A stretch of DNA of 64,000 bases, from positions 372,001 to 436,000 of the forward strand of contig NZ_FZNM01000002.1 of the NCBI RefSeq assembly GCF_900188295.1, in the 5' to 3' direction. Positions 36,643-46,337 of this stretch are shown piece after piece (position 1 is the stretch's first letter; each line of letters starts with the position of its first letter). Both the position numbers and the translations under genes were made by a program. Source of the stretch: Paracoccus sediminis (lineage in GTDB: Bacteria; Pseudomonadota; Alphaproteobacteria; Rhodobacterales; Rhodobacteraceae). Below the pieces are notes generated by a model. It saw only the letters and a program-made list of their open reading frames with translations, was not told the DNA's origin and searched no databases.

Positions 36643-37383
36643 CTATCGCCCCAGATAGACGTCGATGACGTCTGGATTGCGGGTCACATGGTCCAGCGAC
36701 CCTTCGGCCAGCACCGACCCCTGGTGCAGCACCGTGACCTTGCAGTTCAGGCGGCGCACGAAATCCATGTCGTGTTCGACCACGATCACCGCCCGCGTCC
36801 GCGCCAGCCGCACCAGCAGCGCGGTGGTCTGTTCGCGTTCGGCCAGGGTCATGCCCGCCGCCGGTTCGTCGACCAGCAGCAGGCGCGGTTCCTGCGCCAG
36901 CAGCATCCCGATTTCCAGCCATTGTTTCTGGCCATGAGACAGCTCACCGGCCTTGCGTGGCAGGTGATCGGCCAACCCCACCTCGGACGCCAGATCCGCC
37001 ACCCGCGTCGCGGACGCGCGCGACGGACGCCAGCCCAGCACGGCGAAGGGGCTGCGGTCGGCCTTCAGCGCCATGGTGAGGTTGTCGGCGACCGACTGAT
37101 CCTCGAACACGGTGGGACGCTGGAACTTGCGGCCCACGCCTTCGCGGGCGATCCGCGCCTCGTTCAGGCGCAGCAGCGATTTCGGCGGCGTGCCCCATTT
37201 CACGTCGCCGCTGTCGGGACGGGTCTTGCCGGTCACGATGTCCATGAAGGTCGTCTTGCCCGCGCCATTGGGGCCGATCACGGCGCGCAGTTCCGCATCG
37301 CCGATGCTGAAGGACAGGTTGTTGATCGCCCGGAACCCGTCGAAGCTGACCGAGATTCCGTCCACCTCCAGAAGCGCGCTCAT
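36643..37383 (-). CDS. urtD: Urea ABC transporter ATP-binding subunit UrtD
   Basis: This 246-aa LivG-type ATPase has Walker A GPNGAGKTT near residue 38, the UrtD-style signature LSHGQKQWLEIGMLL, and Walker B LLLVDEPAAGMT. The LSHGQ variant in place of LSGGQ separates UrtD from amino-acid transporters. The ATG at 37383 overlaps the urtC stop (ATGA). A longer open frame through urtC was rejected. Confidence 0.95.
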   Translation of the reverse strand: MSALLEVDGISVSFDGFRAINNLSFSIGDAELRAVIGPNGAGKTTFMDIVTGKTRPDSGDVKWGTPPKSLLRLNEARIAREGVGRKFQRPTVFEDQSVADNLTMALKADRSPFAVLGWRPSRASATRVADLASEVGLADHLPRKAGELSHGQKQWLEIGMLLAQEPRLLLVDEPAAGMTLAEREQTTALLVRLARTRAVIVVEHDMDFVRRLNCKVTVLHQGSVLAEGSLDHVTRNPDVIDVYLGR

Positions 37384-38627
37384 GCCCTGGCCTCTTGCTC
37401 CTGAAGCGCGCCCTGGTCGGGGCCAAGGTCGCGGCCGTGGCGGCGCGGGGACAGGATGCCGCCCAGCCGATCGACGATGCCCGCGATGCCCTTGGGCGCG
37501 AACAGCGTGACCAGCACGAAGGACAGGCCAAGCGCCACCTGCCACCAGTCCACCCAATTCACCGTATAGCCCGGCAGATGGATGGACGGCGCCCGCCCGC
37601 CGGTGAACCAGCTGGACAGCAGCGACACGACCACCGCGCCGACGATGGCGCCATACAGCCGGCCGCGCCCGCCGATCGCGACCCAGACCGCCAGATAGAT
37701 CGAGGCGATGGGCATCAGTTCCGCCGGATTGATGATCCCGGCCTGCGGGTAATACAGCGCGCCCGCAATGGCGGTGATGATCGCGGCCAGCGTGAAGACC
37801 ACCAGCTTGAACCCCTCGACCGGATAGCCCAGGAACCGCACGCGAGTCTCGTCGTCGCGGATGGCGCGGACCACGCTGCCGAACTTGCCGCTGACCACCC
37901 AGGCCGCCAGCACATAGGCCAGCCCCAGGGCCAGGGCGGACGCCCACAGGAACCAGACCGACAGGGTGGCCTGATCGACCTCGTCCAGGCCGGGGATGTT
38001 CTGCAACCCCGACAGCCCGTTGTTGCCGCGAAAGCCATTGTCGTTCTGGAACAGCCACAGCGCCAGGGCCAGCGTCATCGCCTGGGTCAGGATCGACAGA
38101 TAGACGCCGTTGACGCGGCTGCGGAAGGCCAGCCAGCCGAACGCCAGGGCCAGCAGGCCGGGCACCGCCAGCACCAGGGCCAGCTGGATCGGCAGCGAAT
38201 GGGCAAAGGCCCAGACCAGCGGCAGGTCCGCCGATCCGACGACGCCGAAGATCTGGTTGGCGACGCCTTCCTGCAATTCGGCCGGTGTGGGCGGGATCGG
38301 GTTTCCCGCCAGGGACGCGGCGACGATGGCTTCGGTGCGCGCATACATCAGCCACTGCCCGATCAGGTATCCGCCAAGCGCGAAGAAGGCCATCTGTCCC
38401 AGCGACAGGATGCCCAGATAGCCCCACACCAGATCCATGGCGACCGCCGCCAGCGCCAGGCACAGGGTCTTGCCCAGCACCTTGACGGTCGAGGTCGGGA
38501 TGACGCCGCTGCCATAGGCCTGGCTCAGCAGCGTGACCGCAAGGGTGAAGACGGACAGGACCGCCAGCACGACCAGGATGGATGGATTGCGCAGGATAAA
38601 GGGTTTCCGGGTCAGTTTGTCGGTCAT
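37380..38627 (-). CDS. urtC: Urea ABC transporter permease UrtC
   Basis: This 415-aa LivM-type inner-membrane permease has about ten hydrophobic helices. Family segments include WGYLGILSLGQMAFFALGGY near residue 68, SRVNGVYLSILTQAMTLAL near 172 and GALYYPQAGIINPAEL near 287. It partners with UrtB and lies 4 nt downstream of it. Confidence 0.95.
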   Translation of the reverse strand: MTDKLTRKPFILRNPSILVVLAVLSVFTLAVTLLSQAYGSGVIPTSTVKVLGKTLCLALAAVAMDLVWGYLGILSLGQMAFFALGGYLIGQWLMYARTEAIVAASLAGNPIPPTPAELQEGVANQIFGVVGSADLPLVWAFAHSLPIQLALVLAVPGLLALAFGWLAFRSRVNGVYLSILTQAMTLALALWLFQNDNGFRGNNGLSGLQNIPGLDEVDQATLSVWFLWASALALGLAYVLAAWVVSGKFGSVVRAIRDDETRVRFLGYPVEGFKLVVFTLAAIITAIAGALYYPQAGIINPAELMPIASIYLAVWVAIGGRGRLYGAIVGAVVVSLLSSWFTGGRAPSIHLPGYTVNWVDWWQVALGLSFVLVTLFAPKGIAGIVDRLGGILSPRRHGRDLGPDQGALQEQEARA

Positions 38628-38631
38628 GGGG

Positions 38632-40545
38632 TCACGCCTCGGCCGCGCGGCCGCGCTGCGGGATGATGCCGCGCGGGCGGAACTGGATGAAGATGATGAT
38701 GAACAGGATCATGAAGGTCTGCGCGGCCAGCGCGTTGGCGGGGTTCAGGGCCTCGATCACCTTGGACAGCCCGCCGATCAGGCCTGCGCCGGCCAGCGTG
38801 CCCCAGATGGTGCCGACGCCGCCCACGACCACGGTCATGAAGCTTTGCACGATGTAGTGCTGGCCCAGTTCCGACGTGACCTGCGCGAACAGCCCGATGG
38901 CCACGCCCGCGATCCCCGCGATCCCCGACCCCAGGCCAAAGGTCATCATGGCGATGCGGTCGGGGTTGATGCCCATGGACGCGGCCATGCCGGGGTCCTG
39001 GGTGACGGCGCGGACCTCCAGCCCCAGCCGGGTGCGCTTCATGATGAACAGGAACAGGCCCAGGAACAGCAGGGCCAGCACGAAGATCGCCACCCGGATC
39101 GAACTGATCGAGATCACGTCGTTGACCGTGATCGCGCCTTCCAGCCAGGCGGGCGCGGTCAGCGGGCGGGCCTGCGTGCCGAAGATGTTCTTGGCCAGCT
39201 GTTGCAGCGCGATGGACACGCCAAAGGTCGCCAGCAGCGTTTCCAGCGGACGGCGCGCGAGGTGGCGGATCACCAGCCGGTACAGCACCACCCCCGCCCC
39301 GAAGGTCACCGCGAAGGCCAGCGGCAGGGCCACCACCAGCGACAGGGTGCGGTCGGCGATCAGCGTCTGCACCGTATAGCCGGTATAGGCGCCCATCATG
39401 ATGAATTCGCCATGCGCCATGTTGATGACGCGCATCACGCCAAAGGTCACGGCCAGCCCGATGGCCGCCAGGAAATAGATCGAGGCCATGGACAGCGCAT
39501 CCAGCCCCAGATCGATCCCGGCCATCGCCGCCAGCCGAACCTGCGCGCCCCTCTCGGCCGCGCGGGCGGCATCGGTGACGGCGCGGTCCGGCTCGGCATA
39601 GATCTCGAAAAAGCGGTTGGCCTCGATGGCCGCGTCGGCCTCGGCGTCGGTGGCGGCGGGGGGAACGGTGCCCGTGGCCTCCAACGCCTCGTAGGCGCGG
39701 TCGCGGGCGGCGGGATCGGACAAATCGGCGACGGGCACACCGCCCGCGGTGCCGTCCACGATGCTGGCCGCCAGCGCGTTGCGCTGATCGGCCGGGGTCA
39801 GGCGGGGTTGCAGGACACCCTGGCCGGTCAGCAGGGCGACCGCCGCCTCGCGCGGGAAGTCGCCGCCGATGGACAATTCGCGGGCGACGTTGGCGTCGGC
39901 GGGTTCGTCCGCTGCCGCGATGCGGGTGGTGGCCAGCAACGGGTTCAGGACGGCGCGGAAATCCAGGCCGACATCGCCCGCCATGCTCTCGATGGCGGCA
40001 ACGCGGGATGCGGGATCGGGGTCGAAGCGGATCGCCAGCAGGCTGGTGGCCCGGTCGCGCTGGGCGGCCAGGGCCGGATCCTTCTCGGGCGGGGCGGCAC
40101 GCAGGGCGGCAAGATGGTCGGCGGTGCCGTCGCGGGCGATGCGGGCCAGGGCGGCGGCGCGGCGGGCCGGATCGGGGCTGGAGATCTCGTTCGCAACCAG
40201 GGCGGATTCGATGACGCCGCGTACGCCGGAATTGGGTCGCAGCATCCTGGGATCGGCGCCCGGCACCGGTTGGCCGGTCACGGCATCGGTGGCCGCGTCG
40301 CCCCGGACAATCAGCAGCCGCCCGTCTTCGGTCACGCCCAGCGACCGGTCGGCCCACGCGGACAGCAGGGCCAGCCCCTCGGGGCCGGTCGCAGCAAGGT
40401 CGGCCACCAGCGGTTCGACCGTGCGGCGCGAGGGTTTCTCGATCTGGTCGAGGTTGGCGTCGATGACCGCCCGAAGGGCCGGGTTGGCCGCCGCCGGCAG
40501 GGCAAAAAGCAAGGACAGGACAAGGACGATCAGCGGGCGGATCAT
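38632..40545 (-). CDS. urtB: Urea ABC transporter permease UrtB
   Basis: This 637-aa protein is long because UrtB carries an exported N-terminal extension. A signal peptide (LLFALPAAANP) is followed by about 310 residues of repetitive Ala/Arg/Asp-rich helices, perhaps periplasmic, before the LivH-type permease domain (from about residue 345; GLAVTFGVMRVINMAHGEFIMMGAY). The extension is a known property of UrtB. It lies between urtA and urtC. Confidence 0.95.
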   Translation of the reverse strand: MIRPLIVLVLSLLFALPAAANPALRAVIDANLDQIEKPSRRTVEPLVADLAATGPEGLALLSAWADRSLGVTEDGRLLIVRGDAATDAVTGQPVPGADPRMLRPNSGVRGVIESALVANEISSPDPARRAAALARIARDGTADHLAALRAAPPEKDPALAAQRDRATSLLAIRFDPDPASRVAAIESMAGDVGLDFRAVLNPLLATTRIAAADEPADANVARELSIGGDFPREAAVALLTGQGVLQPRLTPADQRNALAASIVDGTAGGVPVADLSDPAARDRAYEALEATGTVPPAATDAEADAAIEANRFFEIYAEPDRAVTDAARAAERGAQVRLAAMAGIDLGLDALSMASIYFLAAIGLAVTFGVMRVINMAHGEFIMMGAYTGYTVQTLIADRTLSLVVALPLAFAVTFGAGVVLYRLVIRHLARRPLETLLATFGVSIALQQLAKNIFGTQARPLTAPAWLEGAITVNDVISISSIRVAIFVLALLFLGLFLFIMKRTRLGLEVRAVTQDPGMAASMGINPDRIAMMTFGLGSGIAGIAGVAIGLFAQVTSELGQHYIVQSFMTVVVGGVGTIWGTLAGAGLIGGLSKVIEALNPANALAAQTFMILFIIIFIQFRPRGIIPQRGRAAEA

Positions 40546-40593
40546 GGGCGCGTTCCCGGAAATGGGGGGCGATCCAAGCCGCCCCCGGCAGGA

Positions 40594-41877
40594 TCAATAG
40601 TTCGACTGGACCTGCACGCAGGCGTTCGTTTCGGTGTTGAACATGCCGCAGTCCTTGCCGGGCCAGTCGGCCTCCAGCTTGGCCGATTCGGGCAGGTGAT
40701 CGGTCCAGGCGTCGCCCGGCACGGGGTCGGTCTGGCTGACGATGTCGAACTGGCCGTCCTCGCGGATTTCCCCGATCAGGACCGGCTTGGTGATGTGGTG
40801 GTTGGGCAGGACGGTGGCAGTGCCGCCGGTCAGGTTCGGAACCTCGACCCCCACGATGGCGTCCAGCACCGGATCGACATCGGTGGTGCCCGCCTTTTCG
40901 ACGGCGGCGACCCAAGCCTTGAAGCCGATCACGGTGGCCTCCATCGGGTCGTTGGTCACGCGGTTCTCGTCGCCGATGAAATCTTTCCATTCCTTGATGA
41001 AGGCGGTGTTGGCGTCGGATTCCGCCGTCTGGAAGTAATTCCACGCGGCCAGGTGGCCGACCAGGTTCGCGGTATCCAGGCCTGCCAGTTCCTCCTCGCC
41101 CACGGAAAAGGCCATGACCGGAATGTCGTCCGCCGACACGCCCGCCGCCGCCAGTTCCTTGTAAAAGCCCACGTTCGCGTCGCCGTTGATGGTGGACACG
41201 ACGCCGACCTTCTTGCCGTCCGCGCCCAGGGCCACGACATCGGCCACGATCTTGGACCAGTCGGAATGGCCGAAGGGAGTGTAGTTGACGAAGATGTCCT
41301 CGGCCGCGACGCCCTTGCCTTTCAGATAGGCGTCCAGGATGTTGTTCGTGGTGCGCGGGTAAACGTAATCCGTGCCCAGCAGCGCCCATTTCTCGACGCC
41401 CAGTTCGTCGGCCATGTAATCGACCGCCGGGATCGCCTGCTGGTTGGGGGCGGCGCCGGTATAGATGACGTTCCTGGACGATTCCTCGCCCTCGTACTGG
41501 ACCGGATAGAACAGCAGGCCGTTCAGTTCCTCGATCACCGGCAGGACGGATTTGCGCGACACCGAGGTCCAGCAGCCGAAGATCGCGTCCACATCGCTGA
41601 CGGTCAGCAACTCGCGCGCCTTTTCAGCAAACAGTGGCCAGTCGGACGCAGGGTCCACGACCACAGCCTCCAGCGGGCGGCCCAGCAGCCCGCCCTTGGC
41701 GTTCTGCTGTTCGACCATCATCAGGACCGTGTCCTTCAGCGTGGTTTCCGAAATCGCCATGGTGCCCGACAGCGAATGCAGCACGCCGATCTTGATGGGC
41801 TCTCCGTCCTGCGCCCAGGCGCCGTGTGCCGCAAGGGTGGCGGCGGTCAGCACCAGTGTCGCGGAAAATCGTTTCAT
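40594..41877 (-). CDS. urtA: Urea ABC transporter substrate-binding protein UrtA
   Basis: This 427-aa periplasmic urea-binding protein has a signal peptide over about residues 1-25 (LAAHGAWAQDG). The mature part starts with the UrtA signature IKIGVLHSLSGTMAISE and contains FGCWTSVSRKSVLPV and LFYPVQYEGEESSRN, which mark urea rather than amino-acid binders. The ATG at 41877 follows a GGGGAAGG ribosome-binding site; the frame is open further to 42042 without similarity. It begins the urt operon, 186 nt downstream of ureG on the same strand. Confidence 0.96.
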   Translation of the reverse strand: MKRFSATLVLTAATLAAHGAWAQDGEPIKIGVLHSLSGTMAISETTLKDTVLMMVEQQNAKGGLLGRPLEAVVVDPASDWPLFAEKARELLTVSDVDAIFGCWTSVSRKSVLPVIEELNGLLFYPVQYEGEESSRNVIYTGAAPNQQAIPAVDYMADELGVEKWALLGTDYVYPRTTNNILDAYLKGKGVAAEDIFVNYTPFGHSDWSKIVADVVALGADGKKVGVVSTINGDANVGFYKELAAAGVSADDIPVMAFSVGEEELAGLDTANLVGHLAAWNYFQTAESDANTAFIKEWKDFIGDENRVTNDPMEATVIGFKAWVAAVEKAGTTDVDPVLDAIVGVEVPNLTGGTATVLPNHHITKPVLIGEIREDGQFDIVSQTDPVPGDAWTDHLPESAKLEADWPGKDCGMFNTETNACVQVQSNY

Positions 41878-41957
41878 CGTTACCTTCCCCGGCCGTTCGG
41901 CCCGTGTCCCTGTTGGTCCCATGAAGGCGCGGGGCCTTCGCAGGTGCAGCAAGCCGG

Positions 41958-41999
41958 GTTTCGGACAGGCTGAACAGGTTTCGGGCAGGTTTCCGGCAG
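41958..41999. repeat. Three direct repeats GTTTCSGRCAG upstream of urtA
   Basis: Copies are at 41958-41968, 41978-41988 and 41989-41999, differing at one or two positions, with start-to-start distances of 20 and 11 nt (about two and one helical turns). They lie 81-122 nt upstream of urtA in the only sizeable gap of the ure-urt region, so they may be a binding array for a regulator. Confidence 0.4.
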
Positions 42000-42063
42000 G
42001 GGATGCGGCAACTGGTTCGAAAGCGGGCAGGCGGAAGGGCACCTGCCTGCCGCGCGGGCAGGA

Positions 42064-42687
42064 TCAGGCCGGACGCGGGGTCAGGCCGCCGTTGTCGATC
42101 AGGAAGGCGACGATCCGGTCCACCCCCCTGCCGTGGCGCAGTTGCGCCATGACCACGGGGCGGACACCCCGCGCGGCCCGCGCATCGGATTCCAGCAGAA
42201 CGGCGTCCACGCCCACATGGGGCGCCAGGTCGGTCTTGTTCACCACCAGCAGGTCGGACCGCGCCAGCCCCGGCCCGCGCTTGCGCGGGATGTCCTGGCC
42301 CGCGGCGGTGTCGATGACATAGATCGTCAGGTCGGCCAGTTCCGGGGAAAAGGTCGCGGCCAGATTGTCGCCGCCCGATTCGATCAGGATCAGGTCCAGA
42401 TCGGGAAAGGCCGCGTTCAGATCGGCGATGGCGGCCAGGTTGATGCTGGCGTCTTCGCGGATTGCGGTATGCGGGCAGCCGCCGGTTTCCACGCCCCGGA
42501 TGCGGTCCTGCGGCAGCACCTGGGCGCGCATCAGCGCCTCGGCATCCTCGCGGGTGTAGATGTCGTTGGTGATGACGGCCATCGACAGGCGCGGGGCCAG
42601 GGCGCGGGCCAGTTGTTCGGTCAGCGTGGTCTTGCCCGCGCCGACGGGGCCGCCGATGCCAACGCGCAAGGGTCCGTGGTTGCTCAT
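42064..42687 (-). CDS. ureG: Urease accessory GTPase UreG
   Basis: This 207-aa SIMIBI-class GTPase delivers nickel to urease. The P-loop GGPVGAGKT is at about residues 12-20, the nickel-binding Cys-Pro-His is in [14 protein letters not shown] near residue 70, and NKTD is the guanine-specificity motif. The ATG at 42687 overlaps the ureF stop. A longer frame upstream runs through ureF and was not used. Confidence 0.97.
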   Translation of the reverse strand: MSNHGPLRVGIGGPVGAGKTTLTEQLARALAPRLSMAVITNDIYTREDAEALMRAQVLPQDRIRGVETGGCPHTAIREDASINLAAIADLNAAFPDLDLILIESGGDNLAATFSPELADLTIYVIDTAAGQDIPRKRGPGLARSDLLVVNKTDLAPHVGVDAVLLESDARAARGVRPVVMAQLRHGRGVDRIVAFLIDNGGLTPRPA

Positions 42688-43361
42688 GATCGGAATATCC
42701 TGACGGGCATGGTTTCGTGGCGCATGGCGGCGATGTCGGCTCCCCAGGCGGTGCCGGCAAGGTCGTCTTGGGTCGCCTGGGCCGCGCGGGCGGCGGCGGC
42801 AAGGATCGCGGGGTGCAGGGCGGCCAGCATCCGCTGCCCTTCGACCGGGCCAAGCGGCATGAAGCGGACGGCGGCGCCGATCTGGACGGCGGCCTGGGCT
42901 TGCAGGAATGCCGCGATGATCTCGGGGTGCGGCAGGGGCAGCGCGGCGCAGGCGCGGCCAAAGGCCACCGGCAAGGCGGCGGGGGGCTGGTCTCGCCCGG
43001 TCAGCGCGGCGATATTGGCGGCGAAGGCGGTGCCCTGTTCGACGGTCTCGGCCAAGCGTTGCGAGGACAAGCAGGCGGCGCGGGCAAGGTCGTCCAGGGC
43101 GGCATGATCCGTGGCCCGCAGGGACAGCGCCACGAGAACGGCATCGGCCCAGCCCGCGCCGTGATCCAGCCAGCCAGCCAGCCACGGCGCCAGGGTCGCC
43201 CGGGTGACGAGGCCCGCATCCATCGCCCATTCCAGCCCCTGCGACCAGGCGAAGCCGCCCACCGGAAAGGCGGGCGACAGGATCTGGGCCAGATGCAGGC
43301 GCGCGGCCTCAGGCGTGGTGGTGTTCGGGGGCGTGGGAATGGCTGTGGCCCTGCGTGGCAT
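42684..43361 (-). CDS. ureF: Urease accessory protein UreF
   Basis: UreF of about 225 aa forms the UreDFG chaperone complex on apo-urease. The family core begins at [25 protein letters not shown], and the C-terminal part [23 protein letters not shown] is complete. The start is uncertain: no start codon lies close before the core, so the nearest in-frame ATG at 43361 is used, which overlaps ureE by 53 nt within its His-rich tail. ATGs at 43379 and 43433 are also in frame. The stop overlaps ureG (ATGA). Confidence 0.9.
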   Translation of the reverse strand: MPRRATAIPTPPNTTTPEAARLHLAQILSPAFPVGGFAWSQGLEWAMDAGLVTRATLAPWLAGWLDHGAGWADAVLVALSLRATDHAALDDLARAACLSSQRLAETVEQGTAFAANIAALTGRDQPPAALPVAFGRACAALPLPHPEIIAAFLQAQAAVQIGAAVRFMPLGPVEGQRMLAALHPAILAAAARAAQATQDDLAGTAWGADIAAMRHETMPVRIFRS

Positions 43362-43845
43362 GGGAATGGTCGTGCGCATGGGAATGGTCAGGCGCCGGGC
43401 CGTGATCGTGCCCGAAGGTGCGGCCATGGCCATAGGCGCCGCCTTCCGGGCGGAAGGGCAGGGCCTTGTGACAGATTTCGGCGCCCAGCTTGCGCAGCAT
43501 CGCCTCCAGCACGTGATCCTGTCGGATGACCAGGCGGTCGGCCTCGATCCGGCAGGGGGTGTGGCGGTTGCCGATGTGCCAGGCCAGGCGGGGCAGGTTG
43601 CCGCGGATGACCAGCACGGGTTCGGGCTTGGCGCGGACCACGATCCGGCGGCCGTCGGACAGATCGAACGCGTCGCCGTCTTCCAGGCTGGTGGCTTCGG
43701 GCAGGTCCACCAGGAAATCCCCGCCGCCGGAATCGCCGTCGCAGGTCAGCTTCCTGCGCCGCAGCAGGCGGCCTTCGTAATCCAGCGCGACCTCTCCGTC
43801 AAAGGGCGCGGGGGCGTTGCGGGTGATGCTGGCGGCGGTAATCAT
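43309..43845 (-). CDS. ureE: Urease accessory nickel chaperone UreE with His-rich tail
   Basis: This 178-aa nickel-binding metallochaperone has a peptide-binding domain in residues 1-75 and a metal-binding domain with the conserved His of WHIGNRHTPCRIE near residue 92. The tail from about residue 140 (GHGRTFGHDHGPAPDHSHAH and onward) contains more than a dozen histidines and probably stores nickel. The ATG at 43845 has an AGGGAGGA ribosome-binding site. The DNA for the tail also encodes the UreF N-terminus in another frame. Confidence 0.95.
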   Translation of the reverse strand: MITAASITRNAPAPFDGEVALDYEGRLLRRRKLTCDGDSGGGDFLVDLPEATSLEDGDAFDLSDGRRIVVRAKPEPVLVIRGNLPRLAWHIGNRHTPCRIEADRLVIRQDHVLEAMLRKLGAEICHKALPFRPEGGAYGHGRTFGHDHGPAPDHSHAHDHSHATQGHSHSHAPEHHHA

Positions 43846-43859
43846 GGCGTGGTCCTCCC

Positions 43860-45545
43860 TCAAAAGAGGAAATAGCGTTGGGCCATCGGCAGTTCCGCCG
43901 CAGGCTCGCATGTTAACAATTGTCCATCGGCGCGGACCTCGTAGGTTTCGGGATCGACCTCGATCACCGGCATGGCGGCGTTCAGCACCATGTCGGCCTT
44001 GCCGATGGCGCGGGTGTTCTCGACCGCGATCAGGGTCTTTTGCAGGCCCTCGCCTGCGCCGTCCTCCAGCCCGGCCCTGCTGACGAACAGCGCCGAGGCG
44101 CGGCGGTTATGCCCCCACATCGGGCGCGAGAACATGGGCTGCACGGGGATCGATCCGTTCGGATCGCCCATCTGCGCCACGCTGATCTGCCCGCCGACCA
44201 GCACCATCTCGGGCTTCACGCCGAAGAAGGCGGGCGACCACAGCACCAGGTCGGCGCGCTTGCCGGGGGCGATGCTGCCGATATGGGCGGAAACGCCATG
44301 GGCGATGGCGGGGTTGATGGTGTATTTGGCGATATATCGCCGGGCGCGCAGGTTGTCGTTGTCACCTTGTTCGTCCGGCAACCGCCCGCGCTGCCGGCGC
44401 ATCTTGGATGCGGTCTGCCAGGTGCGGATGATGACCTCTCCGATCCGGCCCATGGCCTGGCTGTCGGACGAGATCACGCTGAATGCGCCCAGATCGTGCA
44501 GGATGTCCTCGGCCGCGATGGTTTCGCGGCGGATGCGGGATTCGGCAAAGGCCACGTCCTCGGGGACGCGGCGGTCGAGGTGGTGGCAGACCATCAGCAT
44601 GTCGAGATGCTCCTCGACCGTGTTCCGCGTATAGGGCCGGGTCGGGTTGGTCGATGACGGCAGGACGTTCGCCATGCCGACCATGCGGATGATGTCGGGG
44701 GCGTGCCCGCCGCCCGCGCCTTCGGTGTGATAGGCGTGGATGGTGCGGCCCGCGATGGCGGCCATGGTATCCTCGACAAAGCCGGATTCGTTCAGCGTGT
44801 CGGTGTGGATCATCACCTGCACGTCCATCCGGTCCGCGACGCCCAGGCAGCAGTCGATGGCGGCGGGGGTGGTGCCCCAGTCCTCGTGCAGCTTCAGCGC
44901 GCAGGCGCCCGCGCGGACCTGTTCCTCCAGCGGTGCCTTGACGCTGGCGTTGCCCTTGCCCGCGATGCCGATGTTGACGGGCAGGTCGGCGCAGGCCTCG
45001 ATCATCCGGGCAATGTGCCAGGGGCCGGGGGTGCAGGTGGTGGCGAGCGTCCCATGCGCGGGCCCGGTGCCGCCGCCCAGCAGGGTGGTGACGCCGGAAT
45101 GCAGCGCGTGATCCACCTGCTGCGGGCAGATATAGTGGATGTGGCAGTCAAAGCCGCCGGGCGTCAGGATGCGGCCTTCGCCGGCGATGATCTCGGTTCC
45201 GGGTCCGATCACCAGGGTGACGCCGGGCTGGGTGTCGGGATTGCCGGCCTTGCCGATTCCGGCGATGCGGCCGTCACGCAGGCCCACGTCGGCCTTGGTG
45301 ATCCCCTGGTGGTCAAAGACCACGACGCCGGTGATGACGGTATCCATCGCGCCGCCCGCGCGCGTGACCTGGGACTGGCCCATGCCGTCGCGCACGACCT
45401 TGCCGCCGCCGAACTTGACCTCCTCTCCGGGAATGGTCAGGTCGCGCTCGACCTCGATCAGCAGGTCGGTGTCGGCCAGGCGGATGCGGTCGCCGGTGGT
45501 GGGGCCGTAAAGGGCGGCATAGTTAGCGCGGGACAGGCGGGTCAC
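43860..45545 (-). CDS. ureC: Urease subunit alpha (catalytic)
   Basis: This 561-aa subunit hydrolyses urea at a dinickel centre. Ligands are visible: [12 protein letters not shown] near residue 133, the carbamylated lysine K218 in [20 protein letters not shown], and the flap histidine in [10 protein letters not shown] near residue 318. The start GTG at 45545 overlaps the ureB stop (GTGA). The length is slightly below K. aerogenes UreC (567 aa), with all key residues present. Confidence 0.98.
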   Translation of the reverse strand: MTRLSRANYAALYGPTTGDRIRLADTDLLIEVERDLTIPGEEVKFGGGKVVRDGMGQSQVTRAGGAMDTVITGVVVFDHQGITKADVGLRDGRIAGIGKAGNPDTQPGVTLVIGPGTEIIAGEGRILTPGGFDCHIHYICPQQVDHALHSGVTTLLGGGTGPAHGTLATTCTPGPWHIARMIEACADLPVNIGIAGKGNASVKAPLEEQVRAGACALKLHEDWGTTPAAIDCCLGVADRMDVQVMIHTDTLNESGFVEDTMAAIAGRTIHAYHTEGAGGGHAPDIIRMVGMANVLPSSTNPTRPYTRNTVEEHLDMLMVCHHLDRRVPEDVAFAESRIRRETIAAEDILHDLGAFSVISSDSQAMGRIGEVIIRTWQTASKMRRQRGRLPDEQGDNDNLRARRYIAKYTINPAIAHGVSAHIGSIAPGKRADLVLWSPAFFGVKPEMVLVGGQISVAQMGDPNGSIPVQPMFSRPMWGHNRRASALFVSRAGLEDGAGEGLQKTLIAVENTRAIGKADMVLNAAMPVIEVDPETYEVRADGQLLTCEPAAELPMAQRYFLF

Positions 45546-45847
45546 AGCGCCCCCATGACGGCTTTGCGGAAACCCTGCACAATGCGGTTGCCCGCATAGG
45601 GGATCAGCCGCACCTCTCGCGACTGACCGGGTTCGAACCGGACGGCAGTTCCCGCGGGGATCGACAGGCGCATCCCGCGCGCGGCCACACGGTCGAAATC
45701 CAGGGCCGGGTTGGTTTCGGCGAAATGGTAATGGCTGCCGACCTGGATCGGGCGGTCGCCGGTGTTGGCGACCATCACCGCGATCGGGTCGCGACCGGGG
45801 TTCAGGGCGATGTCGCCGGGGGCGGGCAGGATTTCGCCGGGGATCAC
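45542..45847 (-). CDS. ureB: Urease subunit beta
   Basis: This is a 101-aa structural subunit of the (alpha-beta-gamma)3 enzyme. It begins [19 protein letters not shown] and includes [21 protein letters not shown] and [26 protein letters not shown], which are highly conserved. The GTG start at 45847 overlaps the stop of a 59-aa gene (GTGA). The open frame back to 46132 overlaps that gene and ureA and is not similar to UreB. Confidence 0.97.
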   Translation of the reverse strand: MIPGEILPAPGDIALNPGRDPIAVMVANTGDRPIQVGSHYHFAETNPALDFDRVAARGMRLSIPAGTAVRFEPGQSREVRLIPYAGNRIVQGFRKAVMGAL

Positions 45848-46023
45848 GGCCGCCCCCGCAGGAACAGCCACGCCGCCATGCCCAGGGCGATAATCATGGC
45901 CAGGGTCGCCAGGTGATCGGCCTGCGACAGAAGATGGACCGGAGACGCGCTGCCGTGATCGCCAGGATGGGCCAGAACGGCCTGTGGAATCATCAACGCG
46001 GCGGCAAGGGCATAGGGCTTCAT
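45844..46023 (-). CDS. 59-aa HupE/UreJ-like membrane peptide inside the urease operon
   Basis: A short gene lies between ureA and ureB. It has a signal peptide ([18 protein letters not shown]) followed by HPGDHG, a His/Asp segment ([12 protein letters not shown]) and one transmembrane helix ([14 protein letters not shown]) ending in RGRP. The mature N-terminus HPGxHG and the HLL..ADHL pattern resemble the start of HupE/UreJ nickel permeases, which are about 190-200 aa, so this looks like a miniature or truncated relative. The ATG starts directly after the ureA stop, and its own stop overlaps the ureB GTG, so it is fully embedded and probably translated. A role in nickel entry is inference. 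Confidence 0.72.
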   Translation of the reverse strand: MKPYALAAALMIPQAVLAHPGDHGSASPVHLLSQADHLATLAMIIALGMAAWLFLRGRP

Positions 46024-46335
46024 TCAAACCTCGTGGCGGATCGGGTGGTGGACGGTGACAAGCTTGGTGCCGTCGGGAAAGGTGGCCTCGACCTGGACGG
46101 ATTCGATCATGGCGGGCACCCCCTCCATGCACTGGCCCGCCGTGACGACATGCGCCCCCGCCTGCATCAGGTCGGCGACGCTGCGGCCATCGCGCGCGCC
46201 CTCGACCACGAAATCGGTGATGAGCGCGATGGCCTCGGGGTGGTTCAGCCTGACGCCGCGCGCCAGCCGCCCGCGCGCCACCATGGCGGCGACCGAGATC
46301 AGCAGTTTCTCGCGTTCACGAGGGGAAAGGTTCAT
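46024..46335 (-). CDS. ureA: Urease subunit gamma
   Basis: This 103-aa subunit begins [23 protein letters not shown] and contains [21 protein letters not shown] and [28 protein letters not shown], the full UreA signature. The normal length is 100 aa. It starts 2 nt after the ureD stop and runs directly into the 59-aa gene. Confidence 0.98.
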   Translation of the reverse strand: MNLSPREREKLLISVAAMVARGRLARGVRLNHPEAIALITDFVVEGARDGRSVADLMQAGAHVVTAGQCMEGVPAMIESVQVEATFPDGTKLVTVHHPIRHEV

Positions 46336-46337
46336 CG

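Noticed and set aside
38533..41973. Long open frame (1,146 codons) on the plus strand
   Set aside because: It is the shadow of urtC, urtB and urtA, rich in Gly, Arg, Gln and His with no domain; the minus-strand genes are certain.
45629..45639. GGGTTCGAACC, similar to a tRNA T-loop arm
   Set aside because: It lies inside ureB in frame, and no acceptor, D or anticodon arms can be drawn around it.
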